Shown: positions 28,320-41,660 of the stretch, in pieces
Position numbering within the stretch: position 1 is the first letter of the stretch
How the letters are laid out: the number at the start of each line of letters is the position of its first letter
Source of the DNA: Lycorma delicatula
Lineage: Eukaryota; Arthropoda; Insecta; Hemiptera; Fulgoridae
NCBI RefSeq assembly: GCF_047948215.1
Contig: NC_134456.1
Location: forward strand, 14,099,730-14,163,729
Direction of reading: 5' to 3'
Length of the DNA stretch: 64,000 bases
Notes under the pieces: generated by a model
The model's database searches: none
Seen by the model: only the letters and a program-made list of their open reading frames with translations
Told to the model about the DNA's origin: nothing
Position numbers and translations under genes: made by a program

Positions 28320-31300
28320 TAAAACAATCCACATATGAACAAACCAAAATACCAAGCTGAATATAAAATAGGGTAAAATAGGGTTCTTTTGTAAAATAGG
28401 GTTTTCAAATCAATGAGTTCATCATTTAAAAAAAAAAGATTATTAGGTAATGATGCATTACATCAATCAGTTAATATGAAAAGTCTGATAGCTATCATGA
28501 TTCAGTGATAACTGATAATGACATTTTATCAGTTTTTATTTGTTTGATGTTATCATAAAACATTATATTAATTGGTAAGTTTATTAAGGCTATTACTTTG
28601 GCAGTAACAAGTAGTTTTTTATTAATTTATTAGTTATAGCACATTAGTCATGCTCAATATAAATTTATATCTATACATACATACATATTATTATATCATA
28701 TAATACATAGTAACTTATACAGACGTTACATATTATATCTGTACACATACATATGTGTATCTATACGATATTAAGTTAAAAGATACTAACTGAATGAGAT
28801 GTAAGAATTGAAATTTTTATTGGAGAGATCTGTTCATTTAATAATGTGCTTGTTGATTCATTTACTATTATTTTTTGAGCTTGATAATTGATAGAATTGA
28901 GTATAATAGAATAATAGAGTATAATAGAATTGAGTATTGATAGAATTGTGTATAAATTATTTAAAATATATTGACTATATGTCTTATACATAAATGTGTA
29001 AGTTTGTGGATACATTCATGTTATCCCAGAGAAGGTTTTAAGCCATTAATTGAGGCTGAAGATCTCTTGGGGATTAAAATATTAAAGATATCAATTAAAT
29101 AAACAAAAATTAATCCTTTTACTTCATTATATTTCTTTTACTATACCAGCATAAATATAATGAAGTAAAAATTAAGAATAATTTGTTGTGTATGTACTGT
29201 AATTACATATCAGTTGCTTTTTTAAATAATACTGAAATTTTAAATATTAGATGTTAGTCATAAATTTAAAAAAAATAAAGATTTATGGATTAAAAAGCCA
29301 TAAAAATTTGTCAGTCTCCTGTTTAATTAAGATATATTTATCAAATTTATCTGTCGGTGGCTTTACAAATTGAGAAACTGATACTTTTTTTCTATTTATA
29401 ATGCCTATAATATAATTATAGGCATTACTATAATATAATATATTACTATAATATAATTTTTAATCTATTTATAATTTAAATGGTGTATGAGGTATAAGAA
29501 TACCATACTGTGCGACTCATTTTTTGTCTTTTAATTAGAAGTTATGAGTTCAAAAACCGGTCAGGCAAAATTCATTTCTCATCCTCATCATCTGATAACT
29601 TTAATCGGGCATAAGACCTATTACTTAAATAAGAAAGTGAATAAGTATATTTTTTATAACAACAATAATACATGTTAGTATTTGATTGCTATTGTTATTG
29701 AAATGTCTGTTACTTAAAATTTTATCAGCCTTATCAAGCTTTATACTTAAAATCTTATCAAGTCTATCAAGCCTTATACTAAACTGTTGTAGTCTCTTAA
29801 ATCTTGTATGGCAAAATAGTTAAATATATAAAGCAAAAAATAAAATATACCTTTTATGTAAAATTATTTATTTTGAAGTGCTTTTAATTGTTTAGTTATT
29901 ATTTTTCAACTAGGTTTTGAATTTTGCTTGTATGATTTGTTTATATTAAAGAACATTGTGTAAAATATTCACTCAAGCAATATTTATATAGTGTTCGTGT
30001 TAAATGAAATGTTAACATACTCTTGATAAAAACTGTACTGATTAGATATTGTCTTTTTTCTAGTAATATAACTTTGAACCTATTTTTATTTGCGTAACTT
30101 GTGGTAATGAGATTATATTAAAAACATTAAACTGATACAACTATGATGTAATGACCTTGGCCCAAATAAGGTGGAAAAATGTTGTGTAGTTTTTAATTTT
30201 TCATTAAAATAAAAAATCTACTGAAAAGTAAAATATAAATAACAGTTGTGAAGTAGAATGAGATTGTTTTGAAGTAAAGTGTATGTTCAAAAAATTGTAT
30301 CTTGGTTATTGGTGGTACTGTAAACCTAAGGGTTATTTAGAAAACAGTGATTTAGTATATATTATACTTGGTCTTATTTGAGTTAATGTACCTTGCTGAT
30401 TTCACAGCTATTTTCTTTTGCTTATATAATAAGAGTTTGAACTTCATCTTCATGATTCCAGATACACCTTCCTTATCAGTTCTACACTATGTTCATAAAG
30501 TAATGGTGGGATTTCAAAACTGTTTGTCTTTATAACTATGCGTAAAAAATATTTCAGTTATACTTAAATGAATATTGTTTATAAAATTCCGTACACTATT
30601 TGTTTGGTGTATTTCCAGAGGTAAGTTTTAAGGAAATCATAGTGGTTGTGCTGCCTACCCATCCCTTTTTAACCAAAGCTGTGGAAATATCACCTACAGA
30701 AAATCAAACAATGTTACCACCATGCCAAGAAGTATCATTTTTTCATTTATTTGGGACACTGTGTTTAATTCAACATATCTTGATAGTCATATCATATTGT
30801 AGTAAATGCCAAAAAGAAAAATGTGTCTAATTACTGTATTCAAATGTTCACTTTGGATCTGTATCACATTTATATCATATAGAGACTTGTAGCTTTAAGT
30901 GGATAACACTTACAGATGAGCTGCTAGAACATTTTGTTTATACAAATGCTGGAAAATCCCAATGACAAATGTTATTTTCAACAAGTGGCTTTTATTTTAA
31001 GAAATTGTTAATATTTATGTCATTGATACTCACTGATGCAAACTTAAGGGAAAAAACACTGAACCTTCTTCCGACTGAGTGTACTAGTCATACAATGTGT
31101 TTGAGTGGCTTGATGCATTGTGCCATTATTATTTATAGCTTGGAATGCATTCAAATCCCGCTGTTCAATCCAATTCTTTTCAATGCGATGTTATTAAGTT
31201 TCATAGTTTGATTTATTTAGCATTACTAAGTTTAGTAGCATATTTTAGGAAAATGAAATCTCACCATAACTCTTAAGAGATGCATTTGTGTTCATGTACA

Positions 31301-32471
31301 ACTACAGCAAAAAGTTTTTTCTTTTCTTTTTTAAATTTAATAAAAGTATTTAGAAATTGTCGATTTTCCACTCTCATTTATTGAGAATTTATTTAAAACT
31401 TTTTTTATTCTGTTTGTATTAATTCAATTAAGTTTTATCACATTATTGATTAATATTTTCTACATTGCTGACTCATTAATCAACTGTCAGTCTCTGGCTG
31501 TTTGTTGTTGTTATATATAGTCTTGTATGATTGGTCCTATTTAAAGAAATGGATGTTTCAGATTGTTGACCAACACGATGAAATGTAATTATTTTTTTAA
31601 AGGAGTTTATTGTGTACTCAGTACTCCTTAAAAGTCTTGTTGATAATAAATTATTTTACAAACCATTTTTTCTATGATGTGATATTCAACATTTTTTGTC
31701 ATGTGGAGAAATGGTTCAGAGTGTTTCAAATTTGAAAGTTGTAATAATAACAAACTTCCTTGATTTAAAACAATGATTAATTTTGAAAAGATTACTGCAT
31801 TAAATATATGTAAAAATATGCATGAGTTGTAGCAAATTTAAAACAGTGGCTGTAAACAAAACAAAATGAAAGTTATAATTTCTAACACTGAAATTGGAAA
31901 AAAATCCAAATTGTTTTTTAAAATGATTTAAGTTGTGTATATTTTTGTGAATGAGTATCTGTGTGTACATATGAATGTGTTTGCATCCAGGTATTTGTAT
32001 ATGCATATTGTGTAACAAGAGTATGTTAAAAAATTAGTTTGTGTTTTTGTATTTGTGGATGTATTTCATAATTTTTATGTAGGTGTTCTTATCAATGTCA
32101 TAAATTTAACAGAGTGTTAGGTTAGTTATCATTTAAAATATTAGTTAGTGTGTTTATATGTTGAATGTTATGCGTTACATTCTTTTATAGAATCAGTTTG
32201 TCAAACATTATTTTCTTTGAAAATATTTGATATTTTTATAGGTTACTAAAGAAATGGGTTTTCTCCTTGATTAAAACTGGTTTGTGTTATTACTGTATTC
32301 TGGGTACCAGACTGTATTAAAAAAAATAAATACTATAATAAAAAAAATAAAATAAAACCATTTTTATAATTTCTTTCTAATCCAGTTACAGTATATACTT
32401 GAATGTTCTTGAGGCAAGCAGCCTATTAAAGTCTATTTGTGTTATTTATGTGAGTGTACAGTTAGGTATTT
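28320..32471. other. AT-rich DNA with small hairpins, no recognised gene
   Basis: Hairpins occur at about 29120-29170 (TTACTTCATTATATTT / AATATAATGAAGTAA) and about 29400-29427 (AATGCCTATAAT / ATTATAGGCATT). The stretch 30590-31210 has slightly longer open frames and less extreme composition but matches nothing I recognise. Confidence 0.55.
29482..29625 (+). mobile_element. Second-type tRNA-like SINE fragment
   Basis: A B-box-like ATGAGTTCAAAAACCGGTCA is followed by GGCAAAATTCATTTCTCATC and CTCATCATCTGATAAC, as in the copy at 19165-19295. There is an A-box-like GGTGTATGAGGTATAAG about 60 bp upstream. It is degenerate and lacks a clear duplication. Confidence 0.45.
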
Positions 32472-32487
32472 ATAGATTGATTGTATG

Positions 32488-32784
32488 AACCCACCAGATT
32501 GGTCTAGTGGTGAACGTGTCTTCACAAATCAGCTGATTTTTGAAATTGAGAGTTCCAACATTCAAATCCTAGTAAAGGCAGTTACTTTTATATGGATTTG
32601 AAAACTAGATTGTGAATACCGGTGTTCTTTGGTGGTGGTTGGGTTTCAAGTAACTACACATCTCAGAAATGGTTGACCTGAGACTGTACAAGACTACACT
32701 TCATTTACACTCAAACATATCATCCTCATTCATTCTCTAATGTAATACATAATGGTGATTCCTGGAGGCTAAACAGGGAATAAA
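32488..32784 (+). mobile_element. Full-length tRNA-derived SINE with target-site duplications
   Basis: The body starts AACCCACCAGATTGG with an A-box-like TGGTCTAGTGGT (32500-32511) and a B-box-like CATTCAAATCC (about 32559-32569). A tRNA-unrelated body follows, containing GGATTTGAAAACTAG, TTCTTTGGTGGTGG and TGGTTGACCTGAGACTG, then an end CCTGGAGGCTAAACAGGGAA. The perfect 16-bp ATAGATTGATTGTATG flanks it at 32472-32487 and 32785-32800. Internal RNA polymerase III promoter boxes are characteristic of the class. Other copies in the window are at 3331, 9233 and 54402, so it is a multicopy family. An intact duplication implies a fairly recent insertion mobilised by a partner LINE. Confidence 0.93.
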
Positions 32785-32800
32785 ATAGATTGATTGTATG

Positions 32801-33954
32801 CTATTACAGAAATCTTCAGATGCAGCTTTGTCAATTTGTTGCTATTAGGCAGGTACATCCCATGTTCTTCTGTATAATTTTGACATTCAAATGTAAATAA
32901 ATATGTACAGTATCAATGAAAGTGGGAGTTATTTCTCACTTCTGGTTTAATCCTCCTGTAGTCTTTTCCTTTCAGTAATTGTAGATTTTTCATCATTAAA
33001 ATAAAAATATTTCTTGGAATTATAATTACATTTTTTATTTCATTTTTGAATTATGTGTGCAATTTCAATTATTTTCATTAAAAGTATTGTGAACAAAATA
33101 AGGCCGTTGCTTGTTATTGTTCAGCTATTATATTTAATTTCTCATATGTATTTAATGAGTTGGTAATAGTGGCATTAGTTAAATTTTAACTAGCTTTGAT
33201 AGCTAAATTTATCTAGGTAAACTTGTTATTAATAATGACTGGAAAATTGCTTTAAAGTGTTATAGATTACTTTCAATGACATTTTAATATTACCTTGATA
33301 TTTTAATTTATGTATTTTTCTATGTTAAAGACGTATGTACTGTTTGGGTAGTTACTGTTATTGTATTGCGTAGTATTTTAACCGTAAAATTGGTGATTAT
33401 TTGAAGAAGTAGATTGAAATTATTACCAGAAAGAGTATTTCTGTAATGTTATATACATATTTGCAGTCTTTTAGTTATTACATTTCATATAAGGTTTTGT
33501 GAATGTGGAAGTATGTAGCACACTTTTTCCTCAATGACTACATCTTATGGTGAAAAGTATAGGTTTTTATTCTGTCCATAATCGATACTGTTTCTTATGT
33601 GTGTGTATTTTGTTATAATAATTTTATTATTATAACAAAATATAAATATAAATATATACTCTGATTCTTTTATTTTATAATTAAAATATTTTTCATTTAT
33701 TCTATATTACAGTTATTTATTTCTTCTAAATGGTTGTCTGTATTAACTAGTTTATTTCCTGTTAACTCTGATTTGTGTTTTGAATCTTCCTTTAATATTC
33801 ATGTGATAAATTTGATAATTAATTTTGAGGGATTGAAAGATATTTTGATGTTATATAACAAAAGGATGAGTACAAAATTAAGTAAATTTTGTTAGTGCAA
33901 CCTCTTTTACTGAAATTGTTTTGCTGTTCTGTATACTCTCTTTCTTTCTCTCTC

Positions 33955-33992
<38 letters not shown>

Positions 33993-35490
33993 TGCGTGCG
34001 CGCGCACGCACATGCATTAAAATATGACTTTTTGGACTGTACTTCTAATTTCTACACATCCTTACACTCGTTGTTATGTAAATTACGGTTGGTTCCGAAA
34101 AGAAAAATGGGGGTTATTCTGTCAAATGAGAACACACCATATGTTCACTTTGGAACTGTAATGTTTGTGTTCAATAAAGATTAGCAACTGTTTGCTATCA
34201 TTTGACATCTTGATGTTTTGTCTATGATTATTTCATTATGCATGAAATACAGCCTCATCTCTGAAAACTATATTGTTTAATAATTTTTCATTGTTTTGTG
34301 TTTGATAATGAATTAATAATTTTTTTTACAACTGACACTATTCTTAAGCATTTGTTTGATGGACTACAAGTAATAAATTAAAAAAAAGTAAATATGTAAA
34401 AAATTAATTCAAACAATTTATTCATACATTATTTTTACTCAAACTATTAATTAAAGTTTTTTTTTGGAAAATATTTTCAGCAATGCAGTTTATACAGACT
34501 TTCCCTGATGCTCTAGGTACATGTAATTCCACAATGATTACACTGAAATTGTGTCATTCTGCGTTAAGAAAGGGTTTGTGGTTTTTTAACTTCTTCCCCA
34601 GCAAATAATGCATCTTTACCTAAGATATCTTTAATTTTACTTTATAAGTTTTGTTGCATAGTTATTGGTATAGTCATTTTTCCAACCAAGATGCCGTTAG
34701 ATCTTACGACATTTTCTTTGAAAAGTTTTGCTGTCAAATTGGTTTTTGTTTTCTCTTACCATATGTATATGAATCATATGAGAATTTATGAGACAATTCT
34801 ATTTGCCATAAAAATAACAAAGGGGAGTTATCTTTATGTACACATATTACATTGCTCAAGGTATTTACAGTAGCTTGTAATCACAATTTATTTACAATAA
34901 CTATTTGTTTTTAACACTAGTACTTCTTACAGTTGATATGTGCACTTAGACATTACATAGACATGTGCTTATGAATTTTTGGTAAGCAAGTCCACCCACA
35001 TCTTTTGAGGTTACTGCCCTGACAGAGTATTATAACAACTGATTGTATAATGCTTAAAATTTATACTTTATTCAACAGAAGTTAGTGAGTAATGGATTTT
35101 AAGGGTTAGTCTTGAGCACAGATCATCATTGATTCCTTTGGACTCCTTATGTTGGGGTGCTATATAACCTTCCAATTGATTCATCATTAACAAATGCTCT
35201 CATTAGAACATTTTGCATGTAACAAGCTTTAATTGTGATCTCAGTAGTGAATATTATTGTAATTTGTTGGTTCAACACATTAATATTCACTAATTCAAAT
35301 TTTATAAGCAAAAAATTCACTTAACCTTCTGAACTGCCCTTAACTCAACTGAGGACATATGTGTTCATATTTATGAGAATTTGCATGAACAGTAAATTAT
35401 TTATTGAAAGGAATTTGAATTATTTATGTTTTTTTGAAGGAGAACCTTTGTTCATTTGCAAATATTGTGTTTGTTTGTGTAGAGTAACAT
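32801..35490. other. AT-rich DNA; GT/CG microsatellite at 33958-34012
   Basis: A palindrome ATTTTGTTATAATAA / TTATTATAACAAAAT lies at about 33608-33641. A TG run followed by a CGCG tract (33958-34012) is Z-DNA-prone. No gene or transposon protein was recognised. Confidence 0.6.
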
Positions 35491-36003
35491 AAAGATGTAT
35501 ACCCATTTTGGAATGAACACAACACAGGTAATGTTTCACCAGATTTTATTATGTCATTTATGATAGGTGGCAAAAATTACATCTGGAAGGTGATGACCAT
35601 CTTCCCTGATTCATGACTCAAGTTGAGAAATGAAGCTGACCCACACCTGTTCCAGTTTCTCCTGTATGATCTGCTGTACCTCTCTACAAAAACCTGTCTT
35701 CAGTTGCTGTAGCTGTACAGGGTTTCTTGACATACAATCACTCCTTTGAGTATCCCCACAGGAAGAAATCGCACATATTCAGGTGTAGAGATCGAGGGGG
35801 CCAAAGAACATCTCCAAACTTGGAAATTCTAATCACCGCCTCTCACATTTCCATCTGATGTGAACACGTGATGGTCCACTGACCATTCAGGCATGGTAAC
35901 TGAAATAAATGACATTAGTTTACACAAATGTGATGACAAACAAATTACAGGTTGGAGTAACAGTGCTCATGTTTGGTTCATTCCAAAATGGCTGTACATC
36001 TCT
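35491..36003 (-). mobile_element. Internally deleted Tc1-like element with inverted ends
   Basis: The ends are imperfect inverted repeats of about 28 bp: left AAGATGTATACCCATTTTGG then AATGAACAC, right inverse AGAGATGTACAGCCATTTTG then GAATGAACC. On the minus strand the interior encodes the C-terminal end of a DDE_3 transposase: RLISKFGDVLWPPRSLHL, DFFLWGYSKE, then QIIQEKLEQVWVSFISQL. The N-terminal DNA-binding part and the first two catalytic positions are absent, and the frame contains stops. At about 0.5 kb it is a deletion derivative of a longer parent. TA target bases at the edges are not clean. Confidence 0.75.
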
Positions 36004-36281
36004 GTCATTCTGTATCTACATATTTTTGTGAATAATACTTATTATATTATGTTAAAAAATTAGATCTATCTGTGGATTTACATCATAATTTTTTTTTACA
36101 CTGTTGATGTCAGCAAAAAAAAACAGAACTAATCTTCATAATAACCATTAATATACATTTCAGTGATTAGCATGCTATTTTGTAATGTTTGTGTTGTAAA
36201 AGTTAATTATTATGTAATATTCATTAATTAATTAATCTTTTGTTAAATCTTCAATGAAATTAGTTTGCTAAGTGTTATTTT

Positions 36282-37591
36282 TGAGGGGGTTTGGTAAAGT
36301 TTTAATTATTACTAAAAAATAATCAAGATAGAAACTTAATTTTTATATGTTATTCTTAAGACTTCTCTACACATGAACCATTCAGAGTTATACATTTCTC
36401 CCATCATTTCTTGACCTTTTGATGGTTGCCATTGAAGAACTCTGCAGATTGTATCGAAAACAATTGTTTCACCTCTTCAGTGATGTCATTTGTGTTGCCA
36501 AATTTCTGATCCCGTCATGGTTTTTTAAGTTCTGAGAATAAGAAAAAGTCACGCGGAGCAAGATTGGGAGAATAGGGTGGATGTTGGAAAATTTCAAAGC
36601 GATATCATTTCAATTTCTCAACTGCACCTCGAGATAAGTGAGCAGGTGCATTGTCAACAAGAAGACAGATAGATGCCTTTGGAGATTATACCGCACTGTT
36701 TCTTGATCAGAGCATCACACAGTTTGTTCAGCAGTGTGCAGTAATAGGTACCAGTGATGGTCTGATCCTTCTCCAGGTAGTCTATTAAGATGACTCCGTG
36801 ACAGTCCCAAAAAACAGACAGCATGACCTTCCCTGCAGACTTCTGCACCTTAGCCTTCTTGGGGGGAGGTGAGCTGTTGTGCTTCCATTACTTGCTCATC
36901 TCTTTGATCTCTAGATCATATTGATAGATCAAGAATTCATCCATAGTTACCAGGCGACCAAGAAAGTCCTCTTTGTCTTGCTCCAAAAGTTCAGCATCTC
37001 CTTTGACAGGTTTCGCTGTGTTTGCTGCTGAAAAGGAGTCTGTAACCTTGGAACGCAGTGTGCTGACACCTTTTACATGTGCAGTTCTTCATGAATAAAT
37101 TTCCTTACACTGCCATAACTAAGATCAGTCTCATTCATCATCATTTGGATGGTTGTTTTTATCATTATTTGGATGGATTGTCTAACTGGATAAAGTCCTC
37201 CACTTTCTTCTCTGTGAGAGCATCGTCCGTGAGTGATGGCCTTCCACATTTTGGGTTGTCTGTGAGGGACATATAGCCAGTTTGAAAATTCCTTTTCCAC
37301 CTCACAGCAGTGTTATATGACAGGCTATCATTTCCATAAACAGCCATCATGTCATCGTGGATTTGCCAGGCACTGTAACCTTTCAAATGAAGGAACTTAA
37401 TCACACTGCGAGCCTCTATCTTCTCCATACTGCAGGTTACTTCAACCTATGGCTTACCGAAAACAAATCATAATTAATAGCTGTAATTTACAACATTATG
37501 TACATAAAGATCAGTTAATATTCAGAATAAATTTTATCAATTTATCTTGGTTATTTCTTAGTAATAATTGAAACTTAATGATAACCCCTCA
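36282..37591 (-). mobile_element. Mariner element, near full length but inactivated
   Basis: Imperfect terminal inverted repeats of about 54 bp match: left TGAGGGGGTTTGGTAAAG then TTTTAATTATTACTAAAAAA, right inverse TGAGGGGTTATCATTAAG then TTTCAATTATTACTAAGAAA. The length of about 1.3 kb is normal for the family. The minus-strand transposase begins MEKIEARSVIKFLHLKGYSA (37428) with a helix-turn-helix domain and continues through KCGRPSLTDDALTEKKVED. The first acidic site reads MDEF where D-E-T-W is usual. SAGKVMLSVFWDCHG follows, then VDNAPAH (second D, about 36639-36656) and SPNLAPRDFFLF (third D). Stops and frameshifts break the reading frame in several places. It would have encoded a DD34D cut-and-paste transposase. 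Confidence 0.9.
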
Positions 37592-39229
37592 TATTTTCTC
37601 TGAAAATATTTTACTTTTTTATGGTTATTGATTTGAAATAATTTGTATACTGTGTATTACAGGAATCAGTGGTGGTGTGTGTGTTGTATTGAAAAAATGA
37701 AACAGAGAGTGCTGACCTCTCATAATCTGTGAACATTAAGGACTTTGTTTTAGCTTTATACCAGCTGGGCAAATATTTCTTTTTTTTTAAATACATTGAA
37801 CTGAACAATCATGTTGCATTTTTAAGTCTTATTTTTGGTTGAAATTCATGAAGTATGTTCATGAATGCTGTATGCACAGTAAACTTCTAATATAATATGA
37901 AATTAATAAAGTCCTGGAAGATGATAAATTTCATCCCTCACAACTTTTAATGAATTCCTTAATGTGTTAATTGTTATGGCTTGTTTTTTTTTGCTATAAA
38001 AATGATTTAAAGTGTCAGTGAAATTATGTCAGATGTTGATTAACTAACACTGAACAAATAAGAGTAACTGATGAAGTCATAGTATGCATTATGAAAAAAT
38101 TTCAACCAAGGCCATATTATAAAGCGTGTTATTCCCATCTATCAAATTATTCTGTTACCAGAATGCAATTAATTATAAAAGTATAAACAATAGTAATAAA
38201 TAATAAAATGTAATTATAAATAGAATATTTATAATAAGTAAAAAAAGTTGTTATTTAATTTATAATTATAACTTAATGTTTTTGATTTTGGCAGTTTTTT
38301 TAATAAAAACAAAAAAAATCATTGTTAACCTCATCCTGGTCATTAACTAAAAGATGCTAAGATATGCAGTTACCCACCAAAGAAGAACTTTATCCAATAT
38401 TATATAAGGTTAGTAATCATGAGAATTTATTTTTTAGGAAACCCAACCACCTTTGACGGGATATGGATAACAAATATATTTATTAATTAAACATGTTTTA
38501 AACCACTAACCTTATTAATGTTTATTTTCTAAGATTTTACTCCCTGAGATGATTTAGGTTTTTTGAGATATTGTTTATTCCTTCCTTAAACATACAATAA
38601 AATAATTGAAAGGTATAGAAAATTCAGTAAAGAATAAATGATGTGGTTGAAAAACCAGTTTAAAAGACTTTCGAAGAAGTTTAAATATTTTACAGTCTTC
38701 TGCACTGTAGATGTAAACTGCATTGCTTTATTTTGGGGAAATTTCTAATTAATTAAGTTAATCTTTACATAAAGTAAAATTATGTTTTTGTATCTTTATT
38801 TAAATTATGCTTTGTACACATTTGTTTGTTTAGGTATTTCGTAATTTTGGTACTCTGGGATGGTATTTTAATCATGTTTTTACTTCTTTTTTCCTTCTAC
38901 AAATTAAAAAAATCAAATTTTCATTCAGATTTATTCTGTACCAGTTATTTATAGATAGGGTTATCTTTATCAGTGCTAATTGCATATGTGAATAAGTCTA
39001 TTGTTTTGAGTTTTTATTTATTGATTGATGTTAATTTTTTTTATATATTTTGCACATTGAAACTGTTATATTAACTTTTCTTACTAAACAAGCTAATATA
39101 ATTATAAGTTAACAAGTTGTGGTACAAAAATTACAGTAAGTACTTTGAATCTAATTGGAGGGAAATTATTTTGATAATTATAATAATTTTATCATATTTT
39201 AAACAAGCTCACCAAATCACCTGGCCAAC
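37592..39229. other. AT-rich DNA, no gene recognised
   Basis: No conserved coding segment, long repeat or RNA gene is visible. Composition matches the surrounding intergenic background. Confidence 0.6.
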
Positions 39230-39830
39230 CTTTTTCTTTTGCTCCTCACTGTCTCAGAAACTTCATTTCACTTCAAAATGCTAGCGAACATGACATCGAT
39301 TATGTTATTTGTGTCCAGCGAACCAGTTACCATCACACACTGCGCCTGTGGAATCGTCCACCTATCACCCACAAAGATTACATACTCTACATCATCAAGG
39401 GCAACCTGGCCAACCTACAATAAAAAAATCTCTCTCAATAAACACCAAATTCAAACACTATTGTTCTGTTGTTAAACCTGAGGTAACCTGTGGCTGCAAA
39501 CCACTATTCAAATTAAACAACAGATCATCAACTGATACATTACAAAAGGCAGGCAGTAGAATCATCAGAACAGTCAACGAAAAACACCAAATAAAAGGAC
39601 ATTGGCAGATCCTACCTAATGAGGTGGTATACAAGGAAAGCGAATCAATAGTGCACACAGTGCAGAAAAGAAGTGTTGCTTTTTGCAGCTACATCTCAAG
39701 ACTACTAGAAACTTGGCTCACAAAAACTACTTTTAGAAGAAAAAAAAAGAATATGACAGTTGCAGGACTGGCCGACGGAAGTGAACAGAAGTGAAAACTT
39801 CAAACAATCATTACCGATCATTGGTTAATA
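39230..39830 (+). pseudogene. C-terminal fragment of a LINE (RTE-like) ORF
   Basis: An open frame of about 160 codons (39309-39794) includes TLQKAGSRIIRTVNEKHQIK, then GHWQILPNEVVYKESESIV and VQKRSVAFCSYISRLLETWL. This follows the layout of the region after the reverse transcriptase in several insect LINEs: an L-x-K-A-x-R-R-I-L block, W-R-I-R-S-N-x-E-L-Y, then K-R-R-L-x-F-x-G-H. The catalytic RT is not present, so this is a 5'-truncated remnant. The frame degrades near 39795, where DWPTEVNR in another frame may continue it. Clade placement is inference. Confidence 0.55.
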
Positions 39831-40189
39831 ATGATATTTTATTCTATTACTGATTTCACTGTATTTGATTATTTATTTTAGATGACAATAGACTACTTAT
39901 TAAATGCATTTATAATATGAAGTAATGGTTAATTAAATAATTTGACAATAAAAATTAAATTTATTTTCTTTATTAAATAAGTCTTAGAAAACATTTTAAT
40001 TTTAATGATGAATTATATTATATTTTACAATATGTTATTACATTATATTATTATTTTACAATTTATTCTTTTACATTATTAATTTCTACTCTATTTCTGT
40101 AATATTTATATTATTTGTGTTATCATTATCTTGAGAAATTTCTGTATTATTTACATTATTTATATATCTGATTCTTCTAAAAATGAAAC

Positions 40190-41660
40190 AATTGATTTAC
40201 GTTACCTAAAATATGAAATAAACACTCCTGAATGAAATCTATCTAAATATCTCTTAAATACTTCATCTGTTGTTGTTTCATACCGTGTTGCACTTATATT
40301 TTTATCATTAGACATTATTAAGTTTAATTAATTTTAAAAAGTCTACGAGTGGCTTTGATGATTCTTCAGCAAAATTTATGTTGAAATCTCCACTGAAAAT
40401 TATAGGTATTTCATGAAAATTTTGAGCTTGACAATGCAATTAAAATTGGGAATATCTATAGGTTGTTTGTCGTTCATATGAGTTTCTGATAATGTTAGTA
40501 CATTTGATTGTTGTACAATAGTCTTTAAGATCTTGTGCGTGTGCTTATAAATGTTGACATTTAATTGATAATATAGATAAACCTCTTCTTTATGTAATGA
40601 AATCACTCAATGTTTTACTGATTGTTATTAGTGGATTCAATGCAAGCCTTTTGAATTCCTTTTGCAATGATTTTACTGATGTTGAATTTCTTCTTCCATG
40701 ATAAAATATTGGGTATTATCTTTTGTTACAATATATAACCATTCTATAGAAGTAACTCTTGACAAAGCCACATATACTAATTCTAAAGAATGGCTTTTGT
40801 CATATTCATAAGCAATTTCATCGAAAGTGCCTCCTTGTGATTTATGTATTGTAATTGCACATACAGATACAAGTATAAAATGCTTTCTTCTTGTATTTAT
40901 TGTTATTTAGTGGTATTGTAGATGTCCTTGTAAAAATTGGTACTGCATTCAGATTTATGTTATATTTTTCATGTTACTTTTCCATTTATTTCTGATTTTT
41001 CTTCTATTTTTTTTGGAAATAACATCGAAATTATTATAATATCACCGTCTTCATTTCTGTCCACTTGACATAATTTACCAACCGTTCCATTAGCCAAGCC
41101 ATCTGAAACATCTACATTTGTAGTTAATATGTAGTATTTATCAATAACAAAGATTATTTCATATTTTAATCCTCTAGTGTTGATAGTAGTCATTTTATGT
41201 AATTTTTGTTTAACAAAATTTTGTTGTTCTGAGTTATGACGTCCAATATATACATCTTTAGCTGCTGAAACGATTTTATTTTCTGCAGCACTTAAAATAT
41301 GATTGTTATATTCCTGTACTGCCACATTACATAAGAAAAATTGTACAGTGTTTGGATATTTCATTTCCGCTTCTTTAGTTATAAATCTTGATTCAATTAA
41401 TTGTAACTCTTAATAAGATAGTTTTACTCCATCTCCTATTTTTGTCAAAACTTTTACGAACATAATATTACTTCGTCTCATTACTTGTGATAATTCAAAA
41501 AAATTTAATCCATGCCATAGCATAGGTCCAGTAATTTTTATTTTAATTTGTTTGTATGTAGGAGTTCCCATAACTTGAGGTAATTGCCGTAAGTCTATTA
41601 ATGTAATATCTAAACCGCCAAAATTTGATTTGAAATTTGAAAGCGTATAAAATATATGCT
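40190..41660 (-). pseudogene. Helitron (Helentron-type) remnant: Pif1-like helicase end plus EEP endonuclease
   Basis: On the minus strand the helicase part has FGGLDITLIDLRQLPQVMGT (about 41630-41570), GPMLWHGLNFFELSQVMRRS, and LIESRFITKEAEMKYPNT. Then comes YYILTTNVDVSDGLANGTVG (about 41125-41065) and the end motifs ITIHKSQGGTFDEIAYEYDK and LVYVALSRVTS (about 40855-40740). A degraded endonuclease/exonuclease/phosphatase domain follows, with SETHMNDKQPIDIPNFNCIV (about 40490-40430), GDFN (catalytic, 40381-40392) and FAEESSKPLVDF. Helicase followed by such an endonuclease is known from Helentron-type Helitrons. The Rep nuclease half is missing, truncated near 41660. Stops and frameshifts show it is dead. 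Confidence 0.8.

Noticed and set aside
31110..31170. tRNA-like stretch with TTCAAATCCCGCTG
   Set aside because: It has no supporting cloverleaf or SINE body; a single B-box-like match is expected by chance.
30600..31211. Two plus-strand frames of 76 and 80 codons in a less AT-rich patch
   Set aside because: No recognisable domain, no splice context and no repeat boundaries; not called as a gene.
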